The translations under genes were made by a program, and so were the position numbers. From NCBI GenBank assembly GCA_041397725.1, contig JAWKVZ010000007.1, forward strand, positions 186,001-250,000: a stretch of DNA of 64,000 nucleotides, in the 5' to 3' direction. Every line of letters begins with the position of its first letter. Positions within the stretch are counted from its first letter, which is position 1. The stretch comes from JAGRKR01 sp041397725. Its GTDB lineage: Bacteria; Pseudomonadota; Alphaproteobacteria; Rhizobiales; Hyphomicrobiaceae. This document shows positions 25,508 through 34,114 of this stretch, piece by piece. The notes beneath the pieces are model-generated. The model had not been told where the DNA came from. It worked only from the letters and a program-made list of their open reading frames with translations, and searched no databases.

Positions 25508-26380
25508 ATGACCGATCAACCGATACCATTTCGCAAGATGAACGGCCTCGGCAACGATTTTGTCGTTCTCGACGCGCGCCGGCGCGCCATTGCCGTCGAT
25601 GCGAAGCGGGCGCAGATCCTGGCGGATCGGCAGACCGGCATCGGCTGTGACCAGGTGATCCTGCTCGAGCCGTCGAGCCGTGCCGCGGTCTTCATGCGCA
25701 TTCTCAATGCCGACGGCTCGGAAGTCGCGGCCTGTGGCAACGCCACGCGCTGCGTCGCGCGCATCCTCGCCGAGGAAGGCGGATTGCGGATGGTGCGTAT
25801 CGAGACGAAGGCTGGCTTGCTCGAGGCCCGCATCGGGGAGGGCGGCGTCGTCACCGTCGACATGGGGCGCCCGAGGCTGCGCTGGGACGAGATCCCGCTC
25901 GCGGAGCCCTTTCACGACACCCGCCGCATCGAGCTTCAGGTCGGCCCCATCGACGCGCCGATCCTGCACTCCCCCTCCGTGGTGAGCATGGGCAACCCGC
26001 ACTGCATCTTCTGGGTGGAGGACGTGTCCGGCTACGATCTCGCCCGCATCGGCCCGATGCTCGAGCATCATCCGATGTTTCCGGAGCGCGCCAATATCTC
26101 GCTGGCGCACGTCGTCTCGCGCGGGGAGATCCGCCTTCGCGTCTGGGAGCGGGGCGCCGGCCTGACGACCGCCTGCGGCACGGCGGCTTGCGCGGTGGCG
26201 GTGGCGGCCGCCCGGCTCGACCTGACCGACCGGCGCGTGACGGTCGTGTTGCCCGGCGGGCCGCTCGACATCGAGTGGACACTCGAGGATCGGGTTCTGA
26301 TGACCGGGGCGACGACCATGGAATTCGAGGGACTGCTCGACCCAGAGACCTTTCAGAGGCTGGCGATCCACGGGGCCTGA
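25508..26380 (+). CDS. dapF: Diaminopimelate epimerase
   Basis: PLP-independent epimerase of 290 residues converting LL- to meso-diaminopimelate for lysine and peptidoglycan. Both catalytic cysteines are present in mirrored motifs: VAACGNATRCVAR and LTTACGTAACAVAV. The N-terminal PFRKMNGLGNDFVVLDAR, GIGCDQVILLEP, MGNPHCIFWVED and ERANISLAHV are standard. The start at MTDQPIPF gives the usual family length; a longer frame upstream is not conserved. Confidence 0.95.
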   Translation: MTDQPIPFRKMNGLGNDFVVLDARRRAIAVDAKRAQILADRQTGIGCDQVILLEPSSRAAVFMRILNADGSEVAACGNATRCVARILAEEGGLRMVRIETKAGLLEARIGEGGVVTVDMGRPRLRWDEIPLAEPFHDTRRIELQVGPIDAPILHSPSVVSMGNPHCIFWVEDVSGYDLARIGPMLEHHPMFPERANISLAHVVSRGEIRLRVWERGAGLTTACGTAACAVAVAAARLDLTDRRVTVVLPGGPLDIEWTLEDRVLMTGATTMEFEGLLDPETFQRLAIHGA

Positions 26381-26700
26381 GGTCTTGAAACCGGCGCATT
26401 CGCGTCCCCATGTCCTGGCCACGATCACACTGGTATCGGCAGTCAAAGCGAGCTAGGAAGGGGTGGTGGCGTCCAGCCTGCGCGCTGCTTCATGTTCAAT
26501 TGATTGCAGGGACTGTCAGGAGCGCCGAAATATACTCGCGATATCAGGAATATAGGACCAGTCATTGTTCAGGCTCGGCCGCTTGCCGCGACGGCGCGCA
26601 GACCAAGGGCCTGGATATCGAGTCGACCGCTCCAGCTCGTCTTGCTTGATCGGTCACCACCTGAGCCCCAGCGGCCGCGCCGGCCGTCTTCCAGTCGAGC
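26381..26700. other. Gap between dapF and mtaB, no gene seen
   Basis: A 320-base stretch with no frame carrying a recognisable family pattern and no tRNA-like cloverleaf. An AT-richer patch near 26525-26560 (AAATATACTCGCGATATC) may contain the mtaB-ftsY promoter. Confidence 0.4.
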
Positions 26701-27969
26701 ATGCCCGAGCCCGAGATCATCACACTGGGTTGTCGTCTCAACGCCTACGAATCCGAGGTGATGCGCAGCCATGCCGTCGCCGCCGGGCTCGAGGACGCGG
26801 TGATCGTCAACACCTGCGCGGTCACCCGCGAGGCGGTGCGGCAGGCCATGCAGACCATCCGCAAGGCTCGTCGCGAGCGCCCGCATGCGCGCATCGTCGT
26901 CACCGGCTGCGCGGCTCAGATCGAGCCTGGACTGTTCGGAGCCATGCCCGAGGTCGACCATGTCGTCGGCAACGCGGAGAAGCTCGAGGCCCGCACCTTC
27001 AAGGGGCTCTCGACAGCCGACAGCCCGCGCGTGCTCGTCGACGACATCATGTCCGTGCGCGAGACGGCGGGACATCTGATCCAGGGCTTCGGTGGGCGCG
27101 CCCGCGCCTATGTGCAGGTTCAGAACGGCTGCGATCATCGCTGCACCTTCTGCATTATCCCTTTTGGCCGCGGGCCGTCCCGGTCTGTGCCGGCAGGCGA
27201 GGTGGTGGCGCAGGTTCGCCGCCTGGTCGAAGGCGGCACCCGCGAGGTCGTGCTCACGGGTGTCGATATCACCTCCTACGGCAGCGACCTGCCGGGCGCG
27301 CTGCGCCTTGGTGGCCTGGTCCGCAAGATCCTGGCGCACGTGCCCGAGCTTGAACGCCTGCGTTTGTCGTCCATCGACCAGATGGAGGCCGATGCGGACC
27401 TGCTTCTGGCGTTGCGCGAGGAGCCGCGGCTCATGCCGCACCTGCATCTGTCCCTGCAGGCCGGTCACGACATGATTCTGAAGCGCATGAAGCGCCGCCA
27501 TTCGCGCGCCGACGCCGTGGCCTTCTGCGAGAAGGCGCGTGAGCTGCGGCCCGACATCGTCTTCGGCGCCGATCTCATCGCGGGCTTTCCGACCGAGACC
27601 GAGGAAATGTTCGAAGCGTCGGAGGCCTTGATCGACGATTGCGGTCTCACGCACCTCCACGTTTTCCCGTTCTCGCCGCGCCAGGGCACACCGGCAGCGC
27701 GCATGCCGCAGGTCGCCGGCCCGGTCATCAAGGAGCGTGCGGCGCGTCTTCGCGAGGCCGGACGCCGGGCGCTGGACAGGCGGCTTTCGGCCGAGGTCGG
27801 ACGGCGCGTCGAGGTTCTCGTCGAGCGGCCGGAACGTGGGCACACTCCACAGTTCTTCGAGGCGAGCCTCGAGTCCGGTCGGGACGGCGACCACTGGCCG
27901 GCCGGCAGCTTGATCGCAGCGTCCGTGGTTGCGCACGACGGTCGCATGCTTCTGTGCAAGGCGGGCTGA
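26701..27969 (+). CDS. mtaB: tRNA t6A37 methylthiotransferase MtaB
   Basis: Radical-SAM methylthiotransferase of 422 residues that converts t6A to ms2t6A at position 37 of ANN-decoding tRNAs. The N-terminal UPF0004 domain has ITLGCRLNAYESE and VNTCAVT plus VVTGCAAQ, giving the three cysteines of the auxiliary cluster; the radical-SAM cluster is CDHRCTFC with IIPFGRGPSRS. The C-terminal TRAM-like part is short. The start MPEPEIITLGC fits the family. The stop TGA is followed directly by the ftsY ATG. Confidence 0.93.
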   Translation: MPEPEIITLGCRLNAYESEVMRSHAVAAGLEDAVIVNTCAVTREAVRQAMQTIRKARRERPHARIVVTGCAAQIEPGLFGAMPEVDHVVGNAEKLEARTFKGLSTADSPRVLVDDIMSVRETAGHLIQGFGGRARAYVQVQNGCDHRCTFCIIPFGRGPSRSVPAGEVVAQVRRLVEGGTREVVLTGVDITSYGSDLPGALRLGGLVRKILAHVPELERLRLSSIDQMEADADLLLALREEPRLMPHLHLSLQAGHDMILKRMKRRHSRADAVAFCEKARELRPDIVFGADLIAGFPTETEEMFEASEALIDDCGLTHLHVFPFSPRQGTPAARMPQVAGPVIKERAARLREAGRRALDRRLSAEVGRRVEVLVERPERGHTPQFFEASLESGRDGDHWPAGSLIAASVVAHDGRMLLCKAG

Positions 27970-29109
27970 ATGAGCAACGACCCTAAGCCATCGCGGGGCT
28001 TCTTTTCCGGCCTGTTCGGGCGGCGCAGCGAGCCGAGCGCCCCCGAGCCGGCCGCCCCGGCGGAGCAGCCGGCAACGGTCGCCGACGAAGCCGCCGGTGT
28101 GGGCGCCGGTGCCAGCGGCGAGGCCATTGCCGACGCGTCTTCCGGTGACGCCGCTCCCCTCGCTCCTGCGCCGGCCGCTGCCGAGCCGCCCGCCAAGGTC
28201 GGCTGGTTCCAGCGGCTGAAGTCGGGCCTTGCCAAGACCTCTTCGCGCCTCACCGAGGGCATCACGTCCGTCTTCACGAAGCGCAAGCTGGACGATGACA
28301 CGCTGGGCGAGCTCGAGGATCTGCTCATCCAGGCCGATCTTGGCGTCGAGACCGCCATGCGTATCACGGAGGCGCTGGCCAAGGGCCGCTACGGCAAGAG
28401 TGTGACGCCGGAAGAGGTGCGCACCATCCTCGCGAGCGAGGTCGAAAAGACACTCGCCCCGATTGCCAAGCCCCTTGTGTTCGAGCCGAGCCGGCGTCCG
28501 CACGTCGTGCTGTTCGTCGGCGTCAACGGCACGGGCAAGACGACCACCATCGGCAAGTTCGCCCGACAGCTGACCAGCCAGGGCAAGCGCGTGATGCTGG
28601 CGGCCGGCGATACGTTCCGTGCCGCCGCCATCGATCAGCTCAAGGTCTGGGGCGAGCGCACCGGCGCCACCGTCATCGCCCGCGACGTGGGGGCCGATGC
28701 GGCAGGGCTGGCCTTCGATGCGCTCAGTCAGGCCAAGGCGGAAGGCTACGACGTATTGCTGATCGACACGGCCGGCCGCTTGCAGAACAAGCAGGGGCTG
28801 ATGGAAGAGCTGGAGAAGGTCGTGCGCGTCATCCGGAAGCTCGAGCCCGAGGCGCCGCACGACGTGCTGCTGGTGCTGGACGCGACCACCGGCCAGAATG
28901 CGCTCAATCAGGTCGAGGTTTTCCAAGAGCGAGCCGGCGTTTCCGGCCTGATCATGACGAAGCTCGATGGTACTGCGCGTGGCGGCATACTTGTGGCAAT
29001 CGCGGCACGCTTCGGGCTGCCGGTACATGCTATCGGCGTTGGAGAGAGTGCAGAGGATCTGCAACCTTTCGACGCTGGCGAGTTCGCGCGTGCGATAGCA
29101 CTTGCCTAA
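27970..29109 (+). CDS. ftsY: Signal recognition particle receptor FtsY
   Basis: SRP-receptor GTPase of 379 residues that docks ribosome-SRP complexes at the membrane. An Ala/Pro/Glu-rich N-terminal region of about 75 residues precedes the helical N domain (KTSSRLTEGITSVF). The G domain carries GVNGTGKTTTIGKFA, AAGDTFRAAAIDQL, LLIDTAGRLQNK, TKLDGTARGG and the closing GVGESAEDLQPF. It begins at the base after the mtaB stop, so the two are co-transcribed and probably coupled. Confidence 0.96.
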   Translation: MSNDPKPSRGFFSGLFGRRSEPSAPEPAAPAEQPATVADEAAGVGAGASGEAIADASSGDAAPLAPAPAAAEPPAKVGWFQRLKSGLAKTSSRLTEGITSVFTKRKLDDDTLGELEDLLIQADLGVETAMRITEALAKGRYGKSVTPEEVRTILASEVEKTLAPIAKPLVFEPSRRPHVVLFVGVNGTGKTTTIGKFARQLTSQGKRVMLAAGDTFRAAAIDQLKVWGERTGATVIARDVGADAAGLAFDALSQAKAEGYDVLLIDTAGRLQNKQGLMEELEKVVRVIRKLEPEAPHDVLLVLDATTGQNALNQVEVFQERAGVSGLIMTKLDGTARGGILVAIAARFGLPVHAIGVGESAEDLQPFDAGEFARAIALA

Positions 29110-29111
29110 CT

Positions 29112-29132
29112 GCGAAGTGGCAACCACTTTGC
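29112..29132 (+). terminator. Hairpin after ftsY
   Basis: A 9-bp stem with one G-T pair (GCGAAGTGG with CCACTTTGC) closes a three-base loop immediately after the ftsY stop. No T-run, so it may act as a processing or stability element. Confidence 0.4.
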
Positions 29133-29196
29133 GGCATAATGACGGGCAGGTTGGGGCCCATAAGAAACTGGCGAACTGGAGCAAGGTAGAACGAGC

Positions 29197-29859
29197 ATGA
29201 CGTGGCTGAGACGGCACTATCCGTTCAATGCCGAGCAGACCGTGAACATCATGAGCGAGTTCGGACCGCTCGTAACGATGTTCATCGTCAATGCGATCTA
29301 CGGCATCGACGCCGGCACGTGGGCGCTGATCGTGACCACCGTGATGGCCATCATCGTGATGCGCATCGTGTTGCGCCGGCTGCCGGTCTTTCCGCTCATC
29401 GCCAGTAGCGTAACCGTCACCTTCGGGACGCTCACGCTCGTCACCGGCGACCCCATGTGGGTCCAGATCAAGGTGACGATCTTCAATATGCTGTTCGCCT
29501 TGTTCCTGTTCGGCGGCCTCTGGTTGGGTCGGAATTTCTTCAAGTACGTGTTCGACAAGACCTTCCATTACACGCAGGAGGGCTGGGACAAGTTCACCTG
29601 GAACTTCGCCTGGTTCTTCGTCTTCACGGCCGTCATCAACGAGGCCGTCCGCGTCGGCTTCGCGCAAGGGATCTACGACGTTCTCGGCTACCAGCTCGAT
29701 GGCGTGGGCATATGGATTCTCTTCAAGATCCTGATCGTGATGCCGGCGGCCGGTCTGTTCGGCTGGTGGCAGACCAAGCTCATGCACAAGTACAGGCTGC
29801 CCGATCCGGACCCCGTGCTCGTGAAGAGCAGCACCGGTGAGGCGGGCAGCAAGGCCTAG
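29197..29859 (+). CDS. Inner-membrane protein YciB/IspZ (first copy)
   Basis: Polytopic protein of 220 residues with about five helices, the intracellular septation protein A (IspZ/YciB) family linked to cell-envelope synthesis and division. Family stretches are FGPLVTMFIVNAIYG, SSVTVTFGTLTLVTGDPMWVQIKVTIFNMLFALFL, LGRNFFKYVFDKTFHYTQEGW and TWNFAWFFVFTAVINEAVR. It is followed after five bases by a second, diverged YciB-like gene. The start MTWLRRHYPF has an AAGGTAGAA leader. Confidence 0.87.
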   Translation: MTWLRRHYPFNAEQTVNIMSEFGPLVTMFIVNAIYGIDAGTWALIVTTVMAIIVMRIVLRRLPVFPLIASSVTVTFGTLTLVTGDPMWVQIKVTIFNMLFALFLFGGLWLGRNFFKYVFDKTFHYTQEGWDKFTWNFAWFFVFTAVINEAVRVGFAQGIYDVLGYQLDGVGIWILFKILIVMPAAGLFGWWQTKLMHKYRLPDPDPVLVKSSTGEAGSKA

Positions 29860-29864
29860 GCGTC

Positions 29865-30482
29865 ATGACCGAGCCCGCCGAGCGCGAGGAGATCGACCGG
29901 ACCCAGATGCTCAAGCTCGGGCTGGAGGTCGCGCCTGTCGTCGTATTCTTCCTCGTGAATTTCCGCTGGGGCCTGATGACGGGAACCGCGGTCTTCATGG
30001 TGGCGACGATCATCTCGCTGATCGCCTCGCGGGTGCTGCTCAAGCACATCCCGCTCATGCCCCTGGTCACGGGGGTGTTCGTGATCGGCTTCGGTGCGCT
30101 GACACTCGCCCTCGACGACGAGACCTTCATCAAGGTCAAGCCGACGATCGTGAACGGTCTGTTCGCGGCGATCCTGCTGGTCGGGCTGGCGTTCAAGCAG
30201 TCGTTCCTGAAGTTGCTGCTTGGACCGGTGTTTCGCCTGAGCGAGGAAGGCTGGCGGCTGCTGACGCTGCGCTGGGGCTTGTTTTTCATCGTGCTTGCCG
30301 TCCTGAACGAGATCGTCTGGCGCAACGCCTCGAACGGGTTCTGGATCTCCTTTAAGATCTGGGGCGTGATGCCGCTGACCTTCGCATTCGCCATGGCGCA
30401 GCTCGGGCTGCTCCGCCGGCACGGTCTCGAGCCGGCGGAGCCCGAATCCGGGCCGTCTGGCGGCGGCACCCTGCCGCCATGA
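29865..30482 (+). CDS. YciB/IspZ paralogue (second copy)
   Basis: Membrane protein of 205 residues with the same fold pattern as the upstream gene: LGLEVAPVVVFFLVNFRWG, GALTLALDDETFIKVKPTIVNGLFAAILL, QSFLKLLLGPVFRLSEEGWRLLTLRWGLFF and AVLNEIVWRN. In many alphaproteobacteria this version, starting with a soluble leader and a K-x-x-x-E-x-x-P-V helix, is the standard IspZ, so the first copy may be the extra one. The five-base gap means co-transcription. Confidence 0.87.
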   Translation: MTEPAEREEIDRTQMLKLGLEVAPVVVFFLVNFRWGLMTGTAVFMVATIISLIASRVLLKHIPLMPLVTGVFVIGFGALTLALDDETFIKVKPTIVNGLFAAILLVGLAFKQSFLKLLLGPVFRLSEEGWRLLTLRWGLFFIVLAVLNEIVWRNASNGFWISFKIWGVMPLTFAFAMAQLGLLRRHGLEPAEPESGPSGGGTLPP

Positions 30483-30587
30483 AGGTGCGCGCGAACGCGT
30501 CTCGCGACCTGCTTCGCGACGACGCATCGCGGGCACCGACGCACGTTGGATTTGCCGCCTCGCCGTAGAGTCGCTATCTCAGGTCTC

Positions 30588-31388
30588 ATGCAGACGCTGA
30601 CGCAACGCCTCGCCAATCCGACCCGCTTCATGGCTTTGTCGGGCGCCATCTTGCCCTGGCTCGCCTTGATCGCGACCGCGGTGACCATCACCGGCCTCGT
30701 CATGGGGTTTCGCGCCCCGCCCGATTATCAGCAGGGCGAGACGGTGCGGATCATGTTCATCCATGTCCCCGCGGCCTGGCTGGCCATGATGGGCTATGCG
30801 TTCGTGGCCATGTCGAGCTTCGGTCTGCTGGTCTTTCGCCATCCCCTGGCCGACGTCTCCGCGAAAGCAGCGGCTCCGATCGGGGCGGCCTTCACGTTCA
30901 TCGCGCTGGTCACCGGCTCGCTCTGGGGCAAGCCCATGTGGGGCACGTACTGGGTCTGGGATGCGCGGCTGACCTCCGTCCTGATCCTGTTCTTCCTTTA
31001 CCTCGGCCTGATCGCGCTGCGGGCCTCTGTCGACGACGAGGCGCTGGGCGCCAAGCTGGTTGCGGTGCTGGCGCTGGTCGGGGTGACGATCCTGCCGTTC
31101 ATCAAGATCTCGGTCGAGGGGCTGAGCATCCCGAGCCTCGGCATCAATATTCCCGGCTGGAACACGCTTCACCAGCCGTCGAGCGTCCTGCGCGTCGGGG
31201 GCCCGAAGATCCACTCCTCAATCCTCGTTCCGCTGCTCGTCTCGGCCGTGGGCTTTACGCTGCTGTTCGTGACGCTGCATCTCAAAGGCATGCGCAACGA
31301 GATCCTGCGTCGGCGCCTCGTGGCGCTGAGGCTGACCGAAGTCGAGCGCGTCAGGCGGCGTGAAATCGAAGGCGCGGGGCAGGCATGA
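30588..31388 (+). CDS. ccmC: Heme exporter/handling protein CcmC
   Basis: Six-helix membrane protein of 266 residues of cytochrome c maturation system I that loads heme onto CcmE. The WWD-type heme motif GTYWVWDARLTS is clear, with IMFIHVPAAWLAMMGY and SLWGKPMWG before it and SVEWWNTLHQ-like INIPGWNTLHQPSSVLR after it. The ATG MQTLTQR is preferred to a TTG 14 codons upstream. The downstream ccmD overlaps its stop by four bases. ccmA and ccmB are not upstream, as they usually are. Confidence 0.93.
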   Translation: MQTLTQRLANPTRFMALSGAILPWLALIATAVTITGLVMGFRAPPDYQQGETVRIMFIHVPAAWLAMMGYAFVAMSSFGLLVFRHPLADVSAKAAAPIGAAFTFIALVTGSLWGKPMWGTYWVWDARLTSVLILFFLYLGLIALRASVDDEALGAKLVAVLALVGVTILPFIKISVEGLSIPSLGINIPGWNTLHQPSSVLRVGGPKIHSSILVPLLVSAVGFTLLFVTLHLKGMRNEILRRRLVALRLTEVERVRRREIEGAGQA

Positions 31389-31594
31389 TCGATCTCGGCC
31401 CGCACACCCGCTTCATCGTGGTCGCCTACGTTCTCGCCGCCGCCGTCCTGGCGGCCCTGATCGTCTGGCTCTATGCCGATGGCCGCCGCCTGGCGGCGCG
31501 TCTCAAGGAGCTGGACGAGCGTGGTGTCAAGCGACGGTCGGCCACGCGCGGCGGGCAGACCCCATCCGGCGCAGGCGGTTCGAATGCAGCCTGA
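31385..31594 (+). CDS. ccmD: Heme exporter protein CcmD
   Basis: Small single-span membrane protein of 69 residues (FIVVAYVLAAAVLAALIVWLYADGRRLAARLKELDERG) with the CcmD pattern of an early helix followed by a basic/amphipathic segment. CcmD helps release holo-CcmE from CcmABC. It overlaps the end of ccmC by four bases and the start of ccmG by 11, so all three are translationally linked. The last 20 residues are low-complexity. Confidence 0.85.
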   Translation: MIDLGPHTRFIVVAYVLAAAVLAALIVWLYADGRRLAARLKELDERGVKRRSATRGGQTPSGAGGSNAA

Positions 31595-32171
31595 GGCGTC
31601 CACCCCCGCCAAGCGCGCGAGCTGGCTGCGGTTCGCGCCACTCGCCATCTTCGCGGCTATCGCGGCGCTATTCGGCTACGCGCTGCAGACGGGCGATCCC
31701 TCGAAGCTGCCGTCCGCCATTATCGGCCGTCCGGTTCCCGCGTTCGTGCTGCCGCCGGTCGATGGACTCGTCGAGGTCGGGCGCAAGGTGCCCGGCTTGA
31801 AGACGGAGGATCTTGCGAAAGGCAAGGTCACCATCGTGAACTTCTGGGCCTCGTGGTGCATTCCCTGCCACCAGGAGCATCCCCTGCTGTTGCAGTTGAA
31901 GGCGGCCGGTACGGCAGAGCTGGTCGGCATCAACTACAAGGATCAATCCGTCAATGCCCGGCGCTTTCTCGGACGCTATGGCAATCCCTTCAGCGCCATC
32001 GGTGCGGACGAGAGCGGCCGCGTGGCGATCGAGTGGGGCGTCTACGGGATGCCGGAGACCTTTGTGGTCGACAAGAAGGGGCGCGTCGTCTTCAAGCACG
32101 TGGGACCTCTGACGGAGGCCACGCTCAAGGCGCGCCTCATGCCCGCCGTGCTGAAGGCTCTCGCCGACTGA
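31584..32171 (+). CDS. ccmG: Thiol:disulfide interchange protein CcmG/DsbE
   Basis: Membrane-anchored periplasmic thioredoxin-like reductant of 195 residues for apocytochrome c. One N-terminal helix (WLRFAPLAIFAAIAALFGYAL) precedes the fold, with active site FWASWCIPCHQEHP, LVGINYKDQ and the cis-Pro loop YGMPETFVVD. The ATG lies within the end of ccmD. The longer frame upstream is the ccmD coding region and not used. Confidence 0.92.
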   Translation: MQPEASTPAKRASWLRFAPLAIFAAIAALFGYALQTGDPSKLPSAIIGRPVPAFVLPPVDGLVEVGRKVPGLKTEDLAKGKVTIVNFWASWCIPCHQEHPLLLQLKAAGTAELVGINYKDQSVNARRFLGRYGNPFSAIGADESGRVAIEWGVYGMPETFVVDKKGRVVFKHVGPLTEATLKARLMPAVLKALAD

Positions 32172-32192
32172 GGGGTAGCGAAGGCCGCCGCC

Positions 32193-32987
32193 TCAGATGC
32201 GCCAACCCGAATGTATGGCCGCGATCCCGCCGGTCAGGTTGCGCCACGTCACCCTGGCGAAGCCCGCCTCCTCGAGCATCCGCCCGAACGTCCGCTGGTC
32301 CGGGAACCGGCGGATGCTCTCGACGAGATACTGGTAGGGTTCGGCCGCCCCCGCGGCGAGTTGGCCGAGCCGGGGAATGACCTGGAAGGAATGGAAGTCG
32401 TAGACCTTGTCGAGCAGCGGCACCTCGCAGGTCGAGAACTCCAGGCAGAGGAAGCGCCCGCCTGGTCGCAGCACGCGATAGGCCTCGCGCAGCGCCGCGT
32501 CGATGTGCGTGACGTTGCGAATGCCGAACGCGATGGTGCAGGCGTCGAAGGCGCCGGCACGGAACGGCAGGGCCTCAGCGTTGCCCTGGCTCAGGCGGAT
32601 GCGGTCGGCGAGGCCGGCCTTCACCACGCGCCGATGGCCGACGGCAAGCATCTCGCCGCTGATGTCGCAGATGACCGCCTCGACGTTGGGACCCGCTGCG
32701 CCGACGCATCGCATGGCGACGTCGCCGGTGCCGCCGGCCACGTCGAGAAGCCGAAACGCTGCCGGCCCCTTTGGTGGCGCCAGCCAGTTGATCAGATCGT
32801 CCTTCCACAGGCGGTGCAGGCCGCCGGACATGAGATCGTTCATCAGGTCATAGCGCTCCGCGACGTTCGAAAACACCGCGTTCACCATGCCCTGGCGCTC
32901 GGATTCCGCCACGTCGCGGAAGCCGAACGTCACTCGTTCCTGCCGGGAGCGCGTGCGTCCCGTTTGCTCGTCGGTCGTCCTGCTCAT
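32193..32987 (-). CDS. ubiE: Ubiquinone/menaquinone methyltransferase UbiE
   Basis: C-methyltransferase of 264 residues in ubiquinone synthesis. Motifs: VFSNVAERYDLMNDLMSGGLHRLWKD, the SAM loop LLDVAGGTGDVAMR, DISGEMLAVG, AFGIRNVTHIDAALREAYRVLRPGGRFLCLEFS and GGIAAIHSGWRI at the end. It is divergent from mutM, an arrangement common in Hyphomicrobiales; ubiB, its usual neighbour, lies about 8 kb away. Confidence 0.95.
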   Translation of the reverse strand: MSRTTDEQTGRTRSRQERVTFGFRDVAESERQGMVNAVFSNVAERYDLMNDLMSGGLHRLWKDDLINWLAPPKGPAAFRLLDVAGGTGDVAMRCVGAAGPNVEAVICDISGEMLAVGHRRVVKAGLADRIRLSQGNAEALPFRAGAFDACTIAFGIRNVTHIDAALREAYRVLRPGGRFLCLEFSTCEVPLLDKVYDFHSFQVIPRLGQLAAGAAEPYQYLVESIRRFPDQRTFGRMLEEAGFARVTWRNLTGGIAAIHSGWRI

Positions 32988-33075
32988 ATCTCGAGAATAG
33001 CCTGTCCGGCGGGTTGGAGCTATGCTTTCGGCTTTCGTGGTTCGGCAGGCTGCGCCGGGAATTGGAAGCGAGACA

Positions 33076-33963
33076 ATGCCCGAGTTGCCAGAGGTCGAGA
33101 CGGTCCGGCGCGGCCTCGAGCCGGTGCTGGTGGGTCAGCGGCTCGTGCGTGTCGAGCAACGCCGTCCAAATCTGCGCTTTCCTTTGCCACCACGGTTCGT
33201 GGAGCGGCTGACGGGGCAGCGCATCGAGGCGCTCGAGCGGCGTGCCAAGTATATCCTGGCGCGGCTGTCGGCGGGTGAGGTACTGCTGGTTCATCTCGGC
33301 ATGACCGGGCGCTTTGCGATTTCGGCCGCCGAAGGCGCCGCCCCGGAGCAGCCGGGCGCCTTCGTCCACGAGGCCGGCGGGCAGGCCGTCCATGATCATG
33401 TCGTGCTGCAGACCGAGGCCGGGGCTGTCGTCACATACAACGATGTGCGGCGCTTCGGATTCATGCTGTTGGCCCGGCAGGACGAGCTCGACCAACACCC
33501 CCTGCTTAATGGTCTTGGACCCGAGCCCTTGAGCGATGCCTTCGATGCGCGGTATATCGCCTCCGTCGCGCAGGGACGGGCCGTCGATCTGAAGGCATTC
33601 CTGATGGATCAGCGCGTGGTGGCGGGGCTTGGCAACATCTACGTGTCCGAGGCTTTGCACCGCGCCCGGCTCAGCCCCTTGCGCAAGGCGGCGACGCTGG
33701 CGTCGGCGCGTGGCAAGCCGACGGCCCGCGCCGCGAGACTGGAAGAGGCTATCCGGGAGGTTTTGGCCGATGCCATCGCGGCCGGCGGCTCGACGCTGCG
33801 GGACTACAAGAGGACGGACGGCTCGCTCGGGTACTTCCAGCACAATTTTCGCGTATATGGTCGCGATGGAGAACGGTGCGGACGCGGCGCATGCCGTGGC
33901 GTCATAGAGAAGCGGGTGCAAGCCGCTCGGTCGACGTACTTCTGTCGCCTGTGCCAGCGCTGA
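33076..33963 (+). CDS. mutM: Formamidopyrimidine-DNA glycosylase
   Basis: Base-excision repair glycosylase/AP lyase of 295 residues removing 8-oxoguanine and Fapy lesions. The catalytic N-terminal Pro-Glu is present in MPELPEVETVRRGLEP, with KYILARL, VHLGMTGRF, GLGNIYVSEALHRARLSP and the C-terminal zinc finger beginning VYGRDGERCGRGACRG and ending YFCRLCQR with four cysteines. The start is fixed because Pro must follow Met. Confidence 0.96.
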   Translation: MPELPEVETVRRGLEPVLVGQRLVRVEQRRPNLRFPLPPRFVERLTGQRIEALERRAKYILARLSAGEVLLVHLGMTGRFAISAAEGAAPEQPGAFVHEAGGQAVHDHVVLQTEAGAVVTYNDVRRFGFMLLARQDELDQHPLLNGLGPEPLSDAFDARYIASVAQGRAVDLKAFLMDQRVVAGLGNIYVSEALHRARLSPLRKAATLASARGKPTARAARLEEAIREVLADAIAAGGSTLRDYKRTDGSLGYFQHNFRVYGRDGERCGRGACRGVIEKRVQAARSTYFCRLCQR

Positions 33964-34114
33964 GGCGAATGGCGCGGGTGACCGCCCGGCGGCTGCTTGG
34001 GCAATCGGCTCGGGCGCGGAGTGGATCAGGGTTGCCATCGGGCCGTGAGGCCATGGTGGTGAATGACGCCCGGCGAGGCTTGGCCCGTCGGGCAGGATAT
34101 CGAGGAACGAATAC

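Noticed and set aside
26381..26700. Possible tRNA or small RNA gene in the dapF-mtaB gap
   Set aside because: No GTTCGANTC-type T-loop or cloverleaf arms could be found; left as an unassigned gap.
26569..29787. A 1072-codon open frame on the minus strand opposite mtaB, ftsY and yciB
   Set aside because: The plus strand carries three unmistakable genes there; the antisense translation has no domain and is His/Arg/Gly-rich noise.
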